Assembly (NCBI GenBank): GCA_038233075.1
Contig: JBBSMQ010000013.1
Location: 35,901-99,900, forward strand
Direction: 5' to 3'
DNA length: 64,000 bases
From: Iamia sp038233075
Lineage (GTDB): Bacteria > Actinomycetota > Acidimicrobiia > Acidimicrobiales > Iamiaceae
Shown here: positions 1 to 7,811 of the stretch, in pieces
How positions within the stretch are numbered: the stretch's first letter is position 1
Layout: every line of letters starts with the position of its first letter
Program-made: the position numbers and the translations under genes
Notes under the pieces: model-generated
The model's database searches: none
Told to the model about the DNA's origin: nothing
The model's input: only the letters and a program-made list of their open reading frames with translations

Positions 1-48
1 GGTGGCCGAAGGGGTGGTCGAAGGGTCGTGGTGGGCACGATGTGGCGG

Positions 49-121
49 TACCCCCGACGGGATTCGAACCCGCGTTGCCGGCTTGAAAGGCCGGTGTCCT
101 GGGCCGCTGGACGACGGGGGC
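49..121 (-). tRNA. tRNA-Glu (UUC)
   Basis: The minus strand folds into a cloverleaf. The acceptor stem is GCCCCCG with CGGGGGT. The anticodon arm is CCGGC-CTTTCAA-GCCGG, giving anticodon TTC. The T-loop reads GGTTCGAATCC. The bases after the discriminator are CCG, so CCA is not encoded. It lies just downstream of the clpS-DUF2017 genes on the same strand. Confidence 0.95.
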
Positions 122-180
122 CGGGCCGCCCGCAGGCGGCGGGGCGACCGTAGCCGCGCCGTCACCGGAGGCCCGGCCGA

Positions 181-702
181 TCAGTCCTCGCCGGACTCCA
201 GGGCCCGCACCGCGTGGTACACGAGGGCGCTGAGCAGGTCATAGAGCTGCCAGGCGGCCAGGCGCCGCGCCGCCTCCCCGACCTTCTCGGGGTCGTCACT
301 GGTGGTGAGGATGGCCTCGGCGGCCACGACGTCGCGGTCCTCGTCGGAGCTGGACTCCACGCCCAGCCGTTCGCTCAGCACCAGGCGCAGCGAGTTCACG
401 CCCTGCATCCACGCCACCAGGCCGTCCTCGTCCATGGGCTCGGCGGCCGGGCGGTCGAGGGCGGCCAGGGCGGCCCGTCGGGAGTCGCGCAGGGCCGCAC
501 CCTGCTCGATCTCCCACTCGGCCTCGGCCAGCACGTCGTCGTCGTAGGCGGGTGGGAAGAGACGACGCAGGCCGGCGTCGGCAGCCGGGTCGTCGAGCAG
601 GGGCTCCAGCTGACCGGCCAAGGTGCGCAGCAGGTCGACGGTGTCCTCGTCGAGGCGCAGCACGTAGGAGCCGTCGCGTCGCCGACGGATGATCCGCGCC
701 AC
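181..702 (-). CDS. DUF2017 family protein
   Basis: This 173-residue soluble protein matches the actinobacterial DUF2017 family, which is typically found beside clpS; its biochemical role is unknown. The N-terminus (RIIRRRRDGSYVLRLDEDT) and the helical, acidic remainder ending in LSALVYHAVRALE fit that family. The reading frame is open further upstream, but those extra residues are low-complexity Arg/Ser/Gly and overlap clpS. I therefore chose the GTG that gives the usual family N-terminus. It lies 55 bases after clpS on the same strand, probably in one transcript. The family call rests on recalled similarity and context. Confidence 0.8.
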   Translation of the reverse strand: MARIIRRRRDGSYVLRLDEDTVDLLRTLAGQLEPLLDDPAADAGLRRLFPPAYDDDVLAEAEWEIEQGAALRDSRRAALAALDRPAAEPMDEDGLVAWMQGVNSLRLVLSERLGVESSSDEDRDVVAAEAILTTSDDPEKVGEAARRLAAWQLYDLLSALVYHAVRALESGED

Positions 703-757
703 CGTCAACGGCCCCGGAGCGACGCGCCGGTCCCGGCCGACATCGAGGGACCGATCG

Positions 758-1057
758 TCACGACTGCTTCTCCATCGTCGCCCACAGCCCGTGCTCGTGG
801 AGCCGGAACACGTCGACCTCGGCCTTGTCCCGGGACCCGGTGGACACGATGGCCCGCCCATCGTTGTGGACCTGCAGCATCAGGTGGTTGGCCTTGGCCT
901 TCGAGAACCCGAACAGCTTGCGGAACACCCACGCCACGTACTGCATCAGGTTGACAGGGTCGTCCCACACGATCACCTGCCAGGGCCGGTCGACCTCGGG
1001 GTCGTCGTCGATGTCGGGCTCGAGCACCTCGAGGGGCGCTACCTCCGTCGTCGACAT
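758..1057 (-). CDS. clpS: ATP-dependent Clp protease adaptor ClpS
   Basis: ClpS is the N-end-rule adaptor that delivers substrates to the ClpAP/ClpCP protease in the cytoplasm. The 99-residue protein has the family core: VDDPVNL-like start (WDDPVNLMQYV), FRKLFGFSKAKA, LMLQVHNDGRA, and the terminal LHEHGLWATMEK. Two in-frame ATGs lie three codons apart. I chose the downstream one because the GGAGG motif is 9 bases before it, whereas it directly abuts the upstream ATG. The disordered acidic N-terminal extension is normal for ClpS. It is followed by DUF2017, a common actinobacterial pairing. Confidence 0.95.
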   Translation of the reverse strand: MSTTEVAPLEVLEPDIDDDPEVDRPWQVIVWDDPVNLMQYVAWVFRKLFGFSKAKANHLMLQVHNDGRAIVSTGSRDKAEVDVFRLHEHGLWATMEKQS

Positions 1058-1091
1058 GGCCACCATCCTCCCAGGCGCGGGTCGCAGACGG

Positions 1092-2063
1092 CTACGTCGC
1101 CGGCTGGGGGGTGCCGGTCGGCTCGGCCTCGGCGACGACCCCGAGCACTACGGGCAGGGGCTCGGACAGGGCCAGGCCCACCCGGAGCACGGCCGCCCAC
1201 ATCACCATGGCGCCCAGCACGTGCAGCCCGACCAGCAGCTCGGGCACGCCGGTGAGGTACTGGAGGTAGCCCAGGCCGCCCTGCAGGACGATCACCGCCA
1301 ACAGGGCGGTGCCGCGCTCCATGGCCGCAGCCCCCACCATCTCCCGCCGCATGCGCAGGACCAGGGCGATCACGACCACCAGGAAGGCCCAGGTGAGGCC
1401 GCTGTGGACCATGGCCACGCTGCGCACCGCGACGTCCAGGCGCTCGGCGTCGACGTCCCCCGCGTGGGGCCCGGCGCCGGTGACCAGGGTCCCGGCCAGG
1501 ATGACCACCGCCCCCATGGCCACTGCCAGGCGGGACAGGCGCAGCCCGACCCGGCCCACCAGGGGCGTGGTCGCCTCGGGCCCGCCGTCGGGGCCATCGG
1601 GACGGCAGGCCCGGTGGTGGAGCACCACCGCATCGGCGACCAGGAGGGCGGAGACGAGGAAGTGGCCCTGGACCACGATGGGGTGGACCTCCAGCCTGAC
1701 CACCAGGGCACCCAGCAGGATCTGGGCCCCTACCCCGGCGACCAGTCCCCACGAGAGGAGCACGAGGTCGCGCCGCCGGCCCACCCGGCGCAGGGAGCCC
1801 AGCACGGCCAGGGCCACCGCCACCGAGACGGCGCCGGTGACGAGGCGGTTGCCGAACTCGACCCAGGCGTTGTAGGAGGCCTCGCTCCGGGGCACCAGCT
1901 TCCCCGGCTCGCAGCCCGGCCACGACGAGCAGCCCAGGCCCGACCCGGTGAGGCGCACCGCGGCGCCGGTGACCACGATGGCCACCAGGGACCAGAGCGC
2001 GACGAGCGTGATGCGCCGGTAGGCGGAGGGCGACAGCACGGGAGCCCGGTCGAGCAGGGTCAC
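1092..2063 (-). CDS. ctaA: Heme A synthase (CtaA/COX15)
   Basis: CtaA oxidises heme O to heme A in the membrane for the aa3/caa3 oxidase. The 323-residue protein has about eight membrane segments in two four-helix halves. The first extracytoplasmic loop has the paired-cysteine motif CSSWPGC. Conserved histidines occur in VVQGHF, MVHSGLTW and LLVGLHVLG. The first-half motif reads VEFGNRL, with Asn where Bacillus CtaA has the heme-ligand His. It starts at GTG, six bases after TAGCCT. It is divergent from ctaB, the preceding step in the pathway, and adjacent to the oxidase operon. Confidence 0.93.
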   Translation of the reverse strand: MTLLDRAPVLSPSAYRRITLVALWSLVAIVVTGAAVRLTGSGLGCSSWPGCEPGKLVPRSEASYNAWVEFGNRLVTGAVSVAVALAVLGSLRRVGRRRDLVLLSWGLVAGVGAQILLGALVVRLEVHPIVVQGHFLVSALLVADAVVLHHRACRPDGPDGGPEATTPLVGRVGLRLSRLAVAMGAVVILAGTLVTGAGPHAGDVDAERLDVAVRSVAMVHSGLTWAFLVVVIALVLRMRREMVGAAAMERGTALLAVIVLQGGLGYLQYLTGVPELLVGLHVLGAMVMWAAVLRVGLALSEPLPVVLGVVAEAEPTGTPQPAT

Positions 2064-2069
2064 ATCCCG

Positions 2070-2075
2070 AGGCTA
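2070..2075 (-). promoter_or_regulatory. -10 hexamer of ctaA
   Basis: TAGCCT on the minus strand, 6 bases before the GTG start. The spacing implies a leaderless or near-leaderless transcript. Confidence 0.5.
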
Positions 2076-2116
2076 CGACCGGGCGCGACCCTCGGGCCAA
2101 GCAGAGTGCGAGCCCG

Positions 2117-2167
2117 AACCTTGGACGGGGTGATGTCGCATGGGGCGTTCAGGCGTCCAAAGCTGGC
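2117..2167. repeat. Palindromic repeat related to the 16.6-kb triplicate
   Basis: The outer arms TTGGACG and CGTCCAA(AGCT) flank a central block containing GATGTCGC. Read on the opposite strand, the ends AGCTTTGGACG and CGTCCAAGGTTCG match the ends of the 61-bp units at 16628-16811. It sits between the divergent ctaA and ctaB genes. Confidence 0.55.
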
Positions 2168-2222
2168 GCGGAGGGGAGACCGTTGCGAGCGCTCCCCTTT
2201 GGCCTCCTTGCGGATGCGGTCG

Positions 2223-2228
2223 TAGTCT
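2223..2228 (+). promoter_or_regulatory. -10 hexamer of ctaB
   Basis: TAGTCT, 7 bases before the GTG start of ctaB. It supports that start over the longer open frame. Confidence 0.5.
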
Positions 2229-2235
2229 CCCGGCC

Positions 2236-3261
2236 GTGACCCTGCCGACCAGCGGTGCCGCCACCGCCGTCACCCCGGCGCCCGGTCGAGGCTCTGGCCT
2301 CCGACGGCGGCGCGCCCCCGGTGCGGCCGCGGTCGCCCTCGGCGATCACACCGCCCCGCGGGCGTCGGCAGAGGCCGAGGTCGCAGCGCCGCGCTCGGTG
2401 GCCCGCGCCTACCTGGCGCTGACCAAGCCCCGCATCATCGAGCTCCTCCTCGTCACCACCGTCCCCACCCAGGTGGTGGCGGCCCGGGGCCTGCCATCGG
2501 GCTGGCTGGTGCTGTGGACGGTGCTGGGCGGCGCCCTGGCGGCCGGCGGGGCCAACACCTTCAACATGGTCGTCGACCGTGACATCGATCGGCTCATGCA
2601 GCGGACCCGCAACCGGCCCCTGGTCACCGGTGAGATCAGCCCCCGGGCCGCGCTGGTCTTCGCGGTGGCGCTCGAGGTCGGATCCTTCGCCCTCCTCTGG
2701 GGCGCCGTCAACCTGCTCTCGGCGGTGCTGGCGGTGGCGGCCACGCTCTTCTACGTCTTCGTCTACACGCTCTGGCTGAAGCGGACCTCCACCCAGAACA
2801 TCGTCATCGGTGGCGCCGCCGGCGCGGTGCCGGTGCTCATCGGCTGGTCGTCGGTCACCGGCAGCCTGACCTGGGCCCCGTTCGTCCTCTTCGCCGTCAT
2901 CTTCCTGTGGACCCCGCCGCACTTCTGGTGTCTGGCGGTGCGCTACCGCGACGACTACGCCGCGGCCGAGGTGCCCATGCTCCCGGTGGTGTCGAGCATG
3001 CGGGCGGTCACCGTTCGGATCGTGGCCTACACCGCGGTGCTGTGGGGGGCGACCCTCGTCTTTGCGCCGGTCGCCGACATGGGGCTGGTCTACCTGGTGG
3101 CCGCCATCGCCCTCGGCGGCGCCTACCTGGCGCTCACCCTCGACCTGGCCCGCGCCCCGGATGCGGCCAAGGCCATGCGCCTGTTCCACTGGTCGATCAC
3201 CTACGTGACCCTCCTCTTCGGCGCCATGGCCCTCGACCAGCTGCTGGCGGGCGGGGCGTGA
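2236..3261 (+). CDS. ctaB: Protoheme IX farnesyltransferase (heme O synthase)
   Basis: CtaB transfers farnesyl from farnesyl diphosphate to heme B, making heme O, the substrate of CtaA. The 341-residue UbiA-family membrane protein has the prenyl-diphosphate motif NMVVDRDIDRLMQRT, the family signature LTKPRIIELLLVTT, and the second Asp-rich loop YRDDYAAAEVPMLP. About nine helices follow a disordered Ala/Pro-rich N-terminus. The frame is open upstream, but the GTG has TAGTCT 7 bases before it, so I placed the start there. It heads the rightward oxidase cluster. Confidence 0.93.
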   Translation: MTLPTSGAATAVTPAPGRGSGLRRRRAPGAAAVALGDHTAPRASAEAEVAAPRSVARAYLALTKPRIIELLLVTTVPTQVVAARGLPSGWLVLWTVLGGALAAGGANTFNMVVDRDIDRLMQRTRNRPLVTGEISPRAALVFAVALEVGSFALLWGAVNLLSAVLAVAATLFYVFVYTLWLKRTSTQNIVIGGAAGAVPVLIGWSSVTGSLTWAPFVLFAVIFLWTPPHFWCLAVRYRDDYAAAEVPMLPVVSSMRAVTVRIVAYTAVLWGATLVFAPVADMGLVYLVAAIALGGAYLALTLDLARAPDAAKAMRLFHWSITYVTLLFGAMALDQLLAGGA

Positions 3262-3348
3262 ACGGCCCCGCACCCGGGCCCGGCGAGGATCGCCGACGCC
3301 GCCCGGCGCCGTCCGTCCCCGATTTCCTGGGCCCGCAGAGGCCCTGTG

Positions 3349-3354
3349 TAAGGT
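3349..3354 (+). promoter_or_regulatory. Candidate -10 of the oxidase operon
   Basis: Extended -10-like TGTGTAAGGT in the 175-base gap after ctaB, upstream of the first oxidase-like gene. I see no clear -35 element. Confidence 0.3.
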
Positions 3355-3436
3355 CCGAGCCGACCGGAACCACCTTCCCACCGGGCGGCGCCCCGCTCCG
3401 CCCGCGGGCGGGGCCGCTCTCGAGGTCCATGCGTCG

Positions 3437-5014
3437 ATGACAGCCACCCAAGCTCCCCCGGCGGCCCCCGCGCCCGAGGCGACGGTCACCCCGGCCCCTG
3501 CTCCGGTGACCGGCCTGGCTGCGGTGCTCGGCTCGGCTGACCACAAGGTCGTCGGCCGACTCTACATCGGCGCCGCGCTGGCCTTCGGCGCCGGCACCGT
3601 GGTCACCGGCGTCCTGTCCGGTCTCACCCGCATCGACGACTCGCTGCTCGACTCCGGCGTCGCCCCCCAGATCCTCGCCTTCCACGCCACCTCGGCGGTC
3701 CTGCTGGCGGTGGCGCCGGCCCTGCTCGGTCTGGCCATGGTCGTGGTGCCGCTGCAGGTCGGCGCCCGAGCCATCGCCTTTCCTCGGGCCGCGGCCGCCT
3801 CCTTCTGGGCCTTCCTCATGGGCGGTGGTCTCGCCGTCGCCGCCTACGCCATCAACGGCGGCCCCGGGGGCGGGCGCTCCGACGGCGTCGACCTCTGGAC
3901 CGCGGCCTGGGCCCTGGTCACCGCCGCCCTCGTCCTCGGCGCCATCTGCGTGGCCACCACCGTGCTGGCGGTCCGCACCCGAGGCATGGACCTCGACCGG
4001 GTGCCCATGTTCGCCTGGTCGATGCTGTGCACCTCGGTGGTGTGGATCCTGACCCTTCCGGTCCTCGTCGCGGTGCTGATCGTCATGTACCTCGACCACC
4101 GCTTTGCCGAGGTCTTGTTCGCCCCCGGCACCGCCGCCACCCTCGCCCGGGTCTCCTGGGTCGGCAACCAGCCCCAGGTGTACGCCTTCGCCGTCCCCGT
4201 GCTCGGCATCGCCCTCGACGCAGTGGCCACCGCCACCGGTGCCCGCATGCCCAACCGTGCCGCGGCCCGCGTCGCCATCGGTGCCTTCGCGGTGCTGGGC
4301 ATCGGCGCCTTCGCCCTCCCCGCCCTCGCCCCCGAGGCCGCCGACCAGCCCGTCACCAAGGTGATGGCTCTACTCGCCCCCCTCCCGGTGCTCGCCGTGC
4401 TCGGCGTGGCCGCCACCGCGCTGAAGGCGACTCGGCCCCGGCCCACCAGCGGCCTGGTCGGCGGCGTCCTCGCCCTCCTCGTGCTGTTGGCGGCCACCCT
4501 CCTGGGCGCCCTCACCGCCTTCCAGGGAGCGCTGGAGCTGGCCGGCACCCAGTGGGTGTCGGCCCAGTCCCAGCTCACCCTCGTCGCCGCGGTGATCGCC
4601 GGCGTCGCCGGCCTCTACCACTGGTCCACCAAGGTCCTGGGTCGGGTCGGGGGCGAGGGACCCGGTCGCACCGCCCCGCTGGTGCTGGCCCTCGGCGGGC
4701 TCGTGCTCGCCATCCCGCGCGCCCTCTCCGGCCTCCTGGGCGAGGGTGACGAGGCGATCACCGGCATCGACGGCCTGGACGTCGTGGCCCTCATCGGTGC
4801 CGGCCTGGTGGTGCTGGGTGGTCTGATGGCCGTCGCCGGCCTGGCGGGCCACCGGCCAGCCGACGTCCCGGCCGACCCCTGGGGGGGCCCGAGCCTCGAG
4901 TGGGCGACGCGATCGCCGCCGCCGTTCGGCAACTTCGAGGGCGATGTGCCTGCGGTGACCTCGCCCGAGCCCCTGCTCGCCGCCCCCGCCGATGACGAGG
5001 AGGTCTCCGCCTGA
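3437..5014 (+). CDS. Catalytically dead oxidase subunit I paralogue
   Basis: This 525-residue polytopic membrane protein is a diverged copy of subunit I (COX1). Colinear matches to the real CtaD include DHK near the start, PLQVGARAIAFPR, RTRGM..RVPMF.W and ADPWGGPSLEW near the end. The ligands are gone. The GHPEVY motif is GNQPQVY (residues 243-249), the CuB HH pair is absent, and AHFHYV is AQSQLTL (about 376-382). Only the early FHATS His (residue 83) remains. It cannot form the heme-copper centre. It overlaps the next gene by one base (TGATG). An assembly, scaffold or regulatory role is inference. Confidence 0.8.
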   Translation: MTATQAPPAAPAPEATVTPAPAPVTGLAAVLGSADHKVVGRLYIGAALAFGAGTVVTGVLSGLTRIDDSLLDSGVAPQILAFHATSAVLLAVAPALLGLAMVVVPLQVGARAIAFPRAAAASFWAFLMGGGLAVAAYAINGGPGGGRSDGVDLWTAAWALVTAALVLGAICVATTVLAVRTRGMDLDRVPMFAWSMLCTSVVWILTLPVLVAVLIVMYLDHRFAEVLFAPGTAATLARVSWVGNQPQVYAFAVPVLGIALDAVATATGARMPNRAAARVAIGAFAVLGIGAFALPALAPEAADQPVTKVMALLAPLPVLAVLGVAATALKATRPRPTSGLVGGVLALLVLLAATLLGALTAFQGALELAGTQWVSAQSQLTLVAAVIAGVAGLYHWSTKVLGRVGGEGPGRTAPLVLALGGLVLAIPRALSGLLGEGDEAITGIDGLDVVALIGAGLVVLGGLMAVAGLAGHRPADVPADPWGGPSLEWATRSPPPFGNFEGDVPAVTSPEPLLAAPADDEEVSA

Positions 5015-5682
5015 TGGCCACCGCCACCGCGCCCGCACCCGCCGCTGTGTCCGAGGAGCCGGGCTACGACCTCGTCCCCGAGACGGCCGAACGCGGCGCC
5101 ACCCGGCCGCGGGTGCTGCTGGTGGGCACGGCGCTGACCGGCGCCGCCATCATCATGGTCTTTGCTGCCCTCATCGGGATGTACCTGGCCGCTCGCCACG
5201 GGGTCATCACCGGCCCCCCCGTCGACGGCCAGGCGCCGGTCTGGTTCGCCGACGCGGCCAACCCCATCCCCCTCACCCCGGCCAACATGGCCTTCGGCAC
5301 CATGCTGCTGTCGTGCGTGAGCATGGTCTGGGCCATCGACGCGGTGGGGCGCAACGATCGCCGCAACGCCTACTTCGCCCTGGGCATGACCATCCTCTTC
5401 GGCGTCGCGGTGATCAACGCCACCACCTTCATCTACACCCAGGTGGGCCTGCCCCTCGCCGGGGGGACGAACGCGGCGGCCCTGCTGTTCTACGTCGTCA
5501 CCGGCGCCCACCTCGCCCTCATCACCGGGGCCCTGGTGTTCGCTGCCCTGATGACCTTCCGCACCCTTGGCGGTGAGTACGCGGGGCGCGACCGAGACGG
5601 GCTCACGGCCGCCAGCCTCATCTGGTACCTGACCACGGCCATCTACGGCGTCATCTGGTACGCCGTGTACGTGACCAAGTAG
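5014..5682 (+). CDS. Subunit III-like membrane protein (COX3 paralogue)
   Basis: This 222-residue protein has a soluble N-terminus of about 35 residues and five predicted membrane helices. It resembles cytochrome oxidase subunit III: NMAFGTMLLSCVSM, a central VINATTFIYTQVGL helix, TGAHLALITG (aligning to TGFHGVHVTLG of CtaE) and the terminal LIWYLTTAIYGVIWYAVYV, analogous to LYWHFVDVVWVLIFTIVYL. It is translationally coupled to the dead subunit I gene and is distinct from the genuine ctaE at 9802. It probably partners the dead subunit I in a second oxidase-like module. Its function is unproven. Confidence 0.7.
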   Translation: MATATAPAPAAVSEEPGYDLVPETAERGATRPRVLLVGTALTGAAIIMVFAALIGMYLAARHGVITGPPVDGQAPVWFADAANPIPLTPANMAFGTMLLSCVSMVWAIDAVGRNDRRNAYFALGMTILFGVAVINATTFIYTQVGLPLAGGTNAAALLFYVVTGAHLALITGALVFAALMTFRTLGGEYAGRDRDGLTAASLIWYLTTAIYGVIWYAVYVTK

Positions 5683-5693
5683 CGAGGTCGATC

Positions 5694-6533
5694 TTGTTCA
5701 CCACCGGTTCCAAGTGGTTCTTCGGCGTGGCCGCGGTGGCGCTGCTCGGCGCCCTGGTCTACGGCGGGGCCACCAACCCGAGCGACGTCGGCATGGACAC
5801 CCTCACCGGCGTGCTCTCCCTCGGCTACAAGGGCGGTGTCGGCGACCAGCTCGGCTACGCCGTGCTCATGGGCATCGCCGGCGCCAGCCTCATCCTGGGC
5901 GCGACCACCTCCGCCTTCCGCGACGCCTCGGTCGAGGCCGAAGCGGCCCTGATCGAGCGCGAGACCGTCCCCGAGGTCCTCGCTCCCTCCCACGGCAGCT
6001 ACTGGCCCGTCGTCGGGGCCTTCGGCGCCGCCAGCGTGGTGGTCGGCCTCGTCACCACCCCGTTGCTGGTCATCCTCGGTCTCATCGTGGCCGTCGCCGC
6101 CACCTTCGAGTGGGGCATCTCGGCCTGGGCCGAGAAGGCCACCGGCGACCCCACCGTCAACCGATCGATCCGGCGTCGGGTGATGATGCCGATCGAGGTG
6201 CCGGTGCTCGGCGCTCTCGGCATCGCCGTGTTCGTCCTGGCCGTGTCCCGCATGCTCCTGGCCCTGCCCGAGATCGGCGTGTACCTGCTGTTCGGGCTGG
6301 TTCCCCTCACCGTGTTGGTCATCGCCTTCGCCCTGTCGTCCCGGCCCCAGCTCAACCGCTCGCTCGTCGCCGGGCTCTGCATCGTCGGCGCCGTCGGCAT
6401 CCTAGCCGGCGGTGTGGTCAGTGCCGTCGTCGGACCCCGCGACATCGAGGAGCACGAGGAAGAGCACGAGGGCGCCCCGGCGCCCGCCCCCGACGCGCCC
6501 CTCGTCGTCACCGTCACCGGGACCCCCCGATGA
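5694..6533 (+). CDS. Hypothetical membrane protein with CtaD-tail-like segment
   Basis: The frame starts at TTG, 11 bases after the previous stop. The 279-residue product has an N-terminal helix pair, a central region around SHGSYWPVVGAFG followed by two helices, then further helices and an acidic His/Glu-rich tail (EEHEEEHEG). The SYWP-plus-two-helices block resembles the C-terminal extension of CtaD (PSYWPIVISAG). This suggests it supplies, as a separate polypeptide, the tail missing from the dead subunit I. I do not recognise the rest. Its stop overlaps an ATG of ctaC in an ATGA arrangement. Confidence 0.65.
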   Translation: MFTTGSKWFFGVAAVALLGALVYGGATNPSDVGMDTLTGVLSLGYKGGVGDQLGYAVLMGIAGASLILGATTSAFRDASVEAEAALIERETVPEVLAPSHGSYWPVVGAFGAASVVVGLVTTPLLVILGLIVAVAATFEWGISAWAEKATGDPTVNRSIRRRVMMPIEVPVLGALGIAVFVLAVSRMLLALPEIGVYLLFGLVPLTVLVIAFALSSRPQLNRSLVAGLCIVGAVGILAGGVVSAVVGPRDIEEHEEEHEGAPAPAPDAPLVVTVTGTPR

Positions 6534-6574
6534 GCTCCGCGACCACCACCCCCTCCCCTCTCCGAGGAGCCTGC

Positions 6575-7798
6575 ATGTCCGTCGTCCGCCGGATCCGCGT
6601 GCTCGGGCCCGCCATGGGTGCGGCGGTCCTCCTGGCCGCCTGCGCCGCCGACGCCCCCCAGGACACCCTCGAGCCCGAGGGCACCTACGCCCGCGGCATC
6701 GACCGCCTCATCGACCCCGTCTTCGCCGTGGCCGGCGTCGTGTTCGTGGTGGTGCTGGGCGGGGCCATCGTCATCGCCCTCAAGTACCGGGCCCGCGACG
6801 ATGACCACTACGACGACATGCCGGCCCAGATCCACGGCAACAACACCCTGGAGATCGGCTGGACCATCCTGCCCGCCGTCATCCTGCTGGGCATCGGGGT
6901 GTTCAGCGTGATCGGCATCTTCGAGCTGTACGAGGAACCGCCCGAGGGGGCCGTCAAGGTCCAGGTCATCGGCCAGCAGTGGTGGTGGGAGTACCGCTAC
7001 GACCTCAACGACGACGGCGTCTACGACGAGATCGTCACCGCCAACGACCTCGTCATCCCGGCCGGGGAGAAGGTGGGGCTCGAGATCACCGCCCGCGATG
7101 TGATCCACTCGTTCTGGGCTCCCCGCCTCAACGGCAAGCGCGACGCGGTGCCGAACCGTCGCCACCCCTGGAACATCCAGGCCGACGAGCCCGGCGAGTA
7201 CATCGGCCAGTGCACCGAGTTCTGCGGCCTGTCCCACGCCGAGATGCGCATCAAGGTCATCGCCTTGTCCCGCGACCAGTACGACGCCTGGGTCGAGGAC
7301 CAACAGGTCGCCGCCGAGCCCTTCGCCGCCGACGACATGTCCGAGGAGGCCGCCGGCTACCGGTCCTTCACCGGCCAGCTCTGCGCCAGCTGCCACCTCA
7401 TCGAGGGCGTGAACGACGACAACTTCTCCGACGACTCCGTCGGGGAGTTCCACCGCGACATCATCGGTGGTCCCGGCACCATCGTCGACCCCACGCTCCA
7501 GGCCAGTCGCCACGCCCCCAACCTCACCCACCTCATGAGCCGCACCACCTTCGCCGGCGCCAAGTTCAACCTGCGCCGCGACACCGAGGAGTGCACCGCC
7601 CTCGGCGTCGACTGGGCCGACGACCCCGACGACCTCGACCGCTGCCTCGACCGCGGCGCCCTCGAGGCCTGGCTCCGCAACCCGCCCGCCGAGAAGGCGA
7701 TGGACGCCGACGGCACCCCGAGACGAGGGATGCCCTCGCTGAACCTGACCGAGGATCAGATCGACCAGTTGGTCGCCTACCTGACCACGCTCAAGTAG
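6575..7798 (+). CDS. ctaC: Cytochrome c oxidase subunit II with fused cytochrome c
   Basis: This 407-residue lipoprotein is the electron-entry subunit of a caa3-type oxidase. It has a signal peptide with lipobox-like VLLAAC (Cys23), two membrane helices, and a CuA cupredoxin domain with VIHSFWAP and GQCTEFCGLSHAEM, carrying all CuA ligands. A C-terminal cytochrome c domain has CASCH and a later RGMPSL for the axial Met. I prefer this ATG because GAGGAG lies just upstream. An ATG 45 bases earlier overlaps the preceding stop. It is co-transcribed with ctaD. Confidence 0.93.
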   Translation: MSVVRRIRVLGPAMGAAVLLAACAADAPQDTLEPEGTYARGIDRLIDPVFAVAGVVFVVVLGGAIVIALKYRARDDDHYDDMPAQIHGNNTLEIGWTILPAVILLGIGVFSVIGIFELYEEPPEGAVKVQVIGQQWWWEYRYDLNDDGVYDEIVTANDLVIPAGEKVGLEITARDVIHSFWAPRLNGKRDAVPNRRHPWNIQADEPGEYIGQCTEFCGLSHAEMRIKVIALSRDQYDAWVEDQQVAAEPFAADDMSEEAAGYRSFTGQLCASCHLIEGVNDDNFSDDSVGEFHRDIIGGPGTIVDPTLQASRHAPNLTHLMSRTTFAGAKFNLRRDTEECTALGVDWADDPDDLDRCLDRGALEAWLRNPPAEKAMDADGTPRRGMPSLNLTEDQIDQLVAYLTTLK

Positions 7799-7811
7799 GT
7801 CGGAGACACCC

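Noticed and set aside
214..954. Long plus-strand frames over the clpS/DUF2017 genes
   Set aside because: His/Gly/Pro-rich translations typical of antisense GC-rich frames; the minus-strand products match known families.
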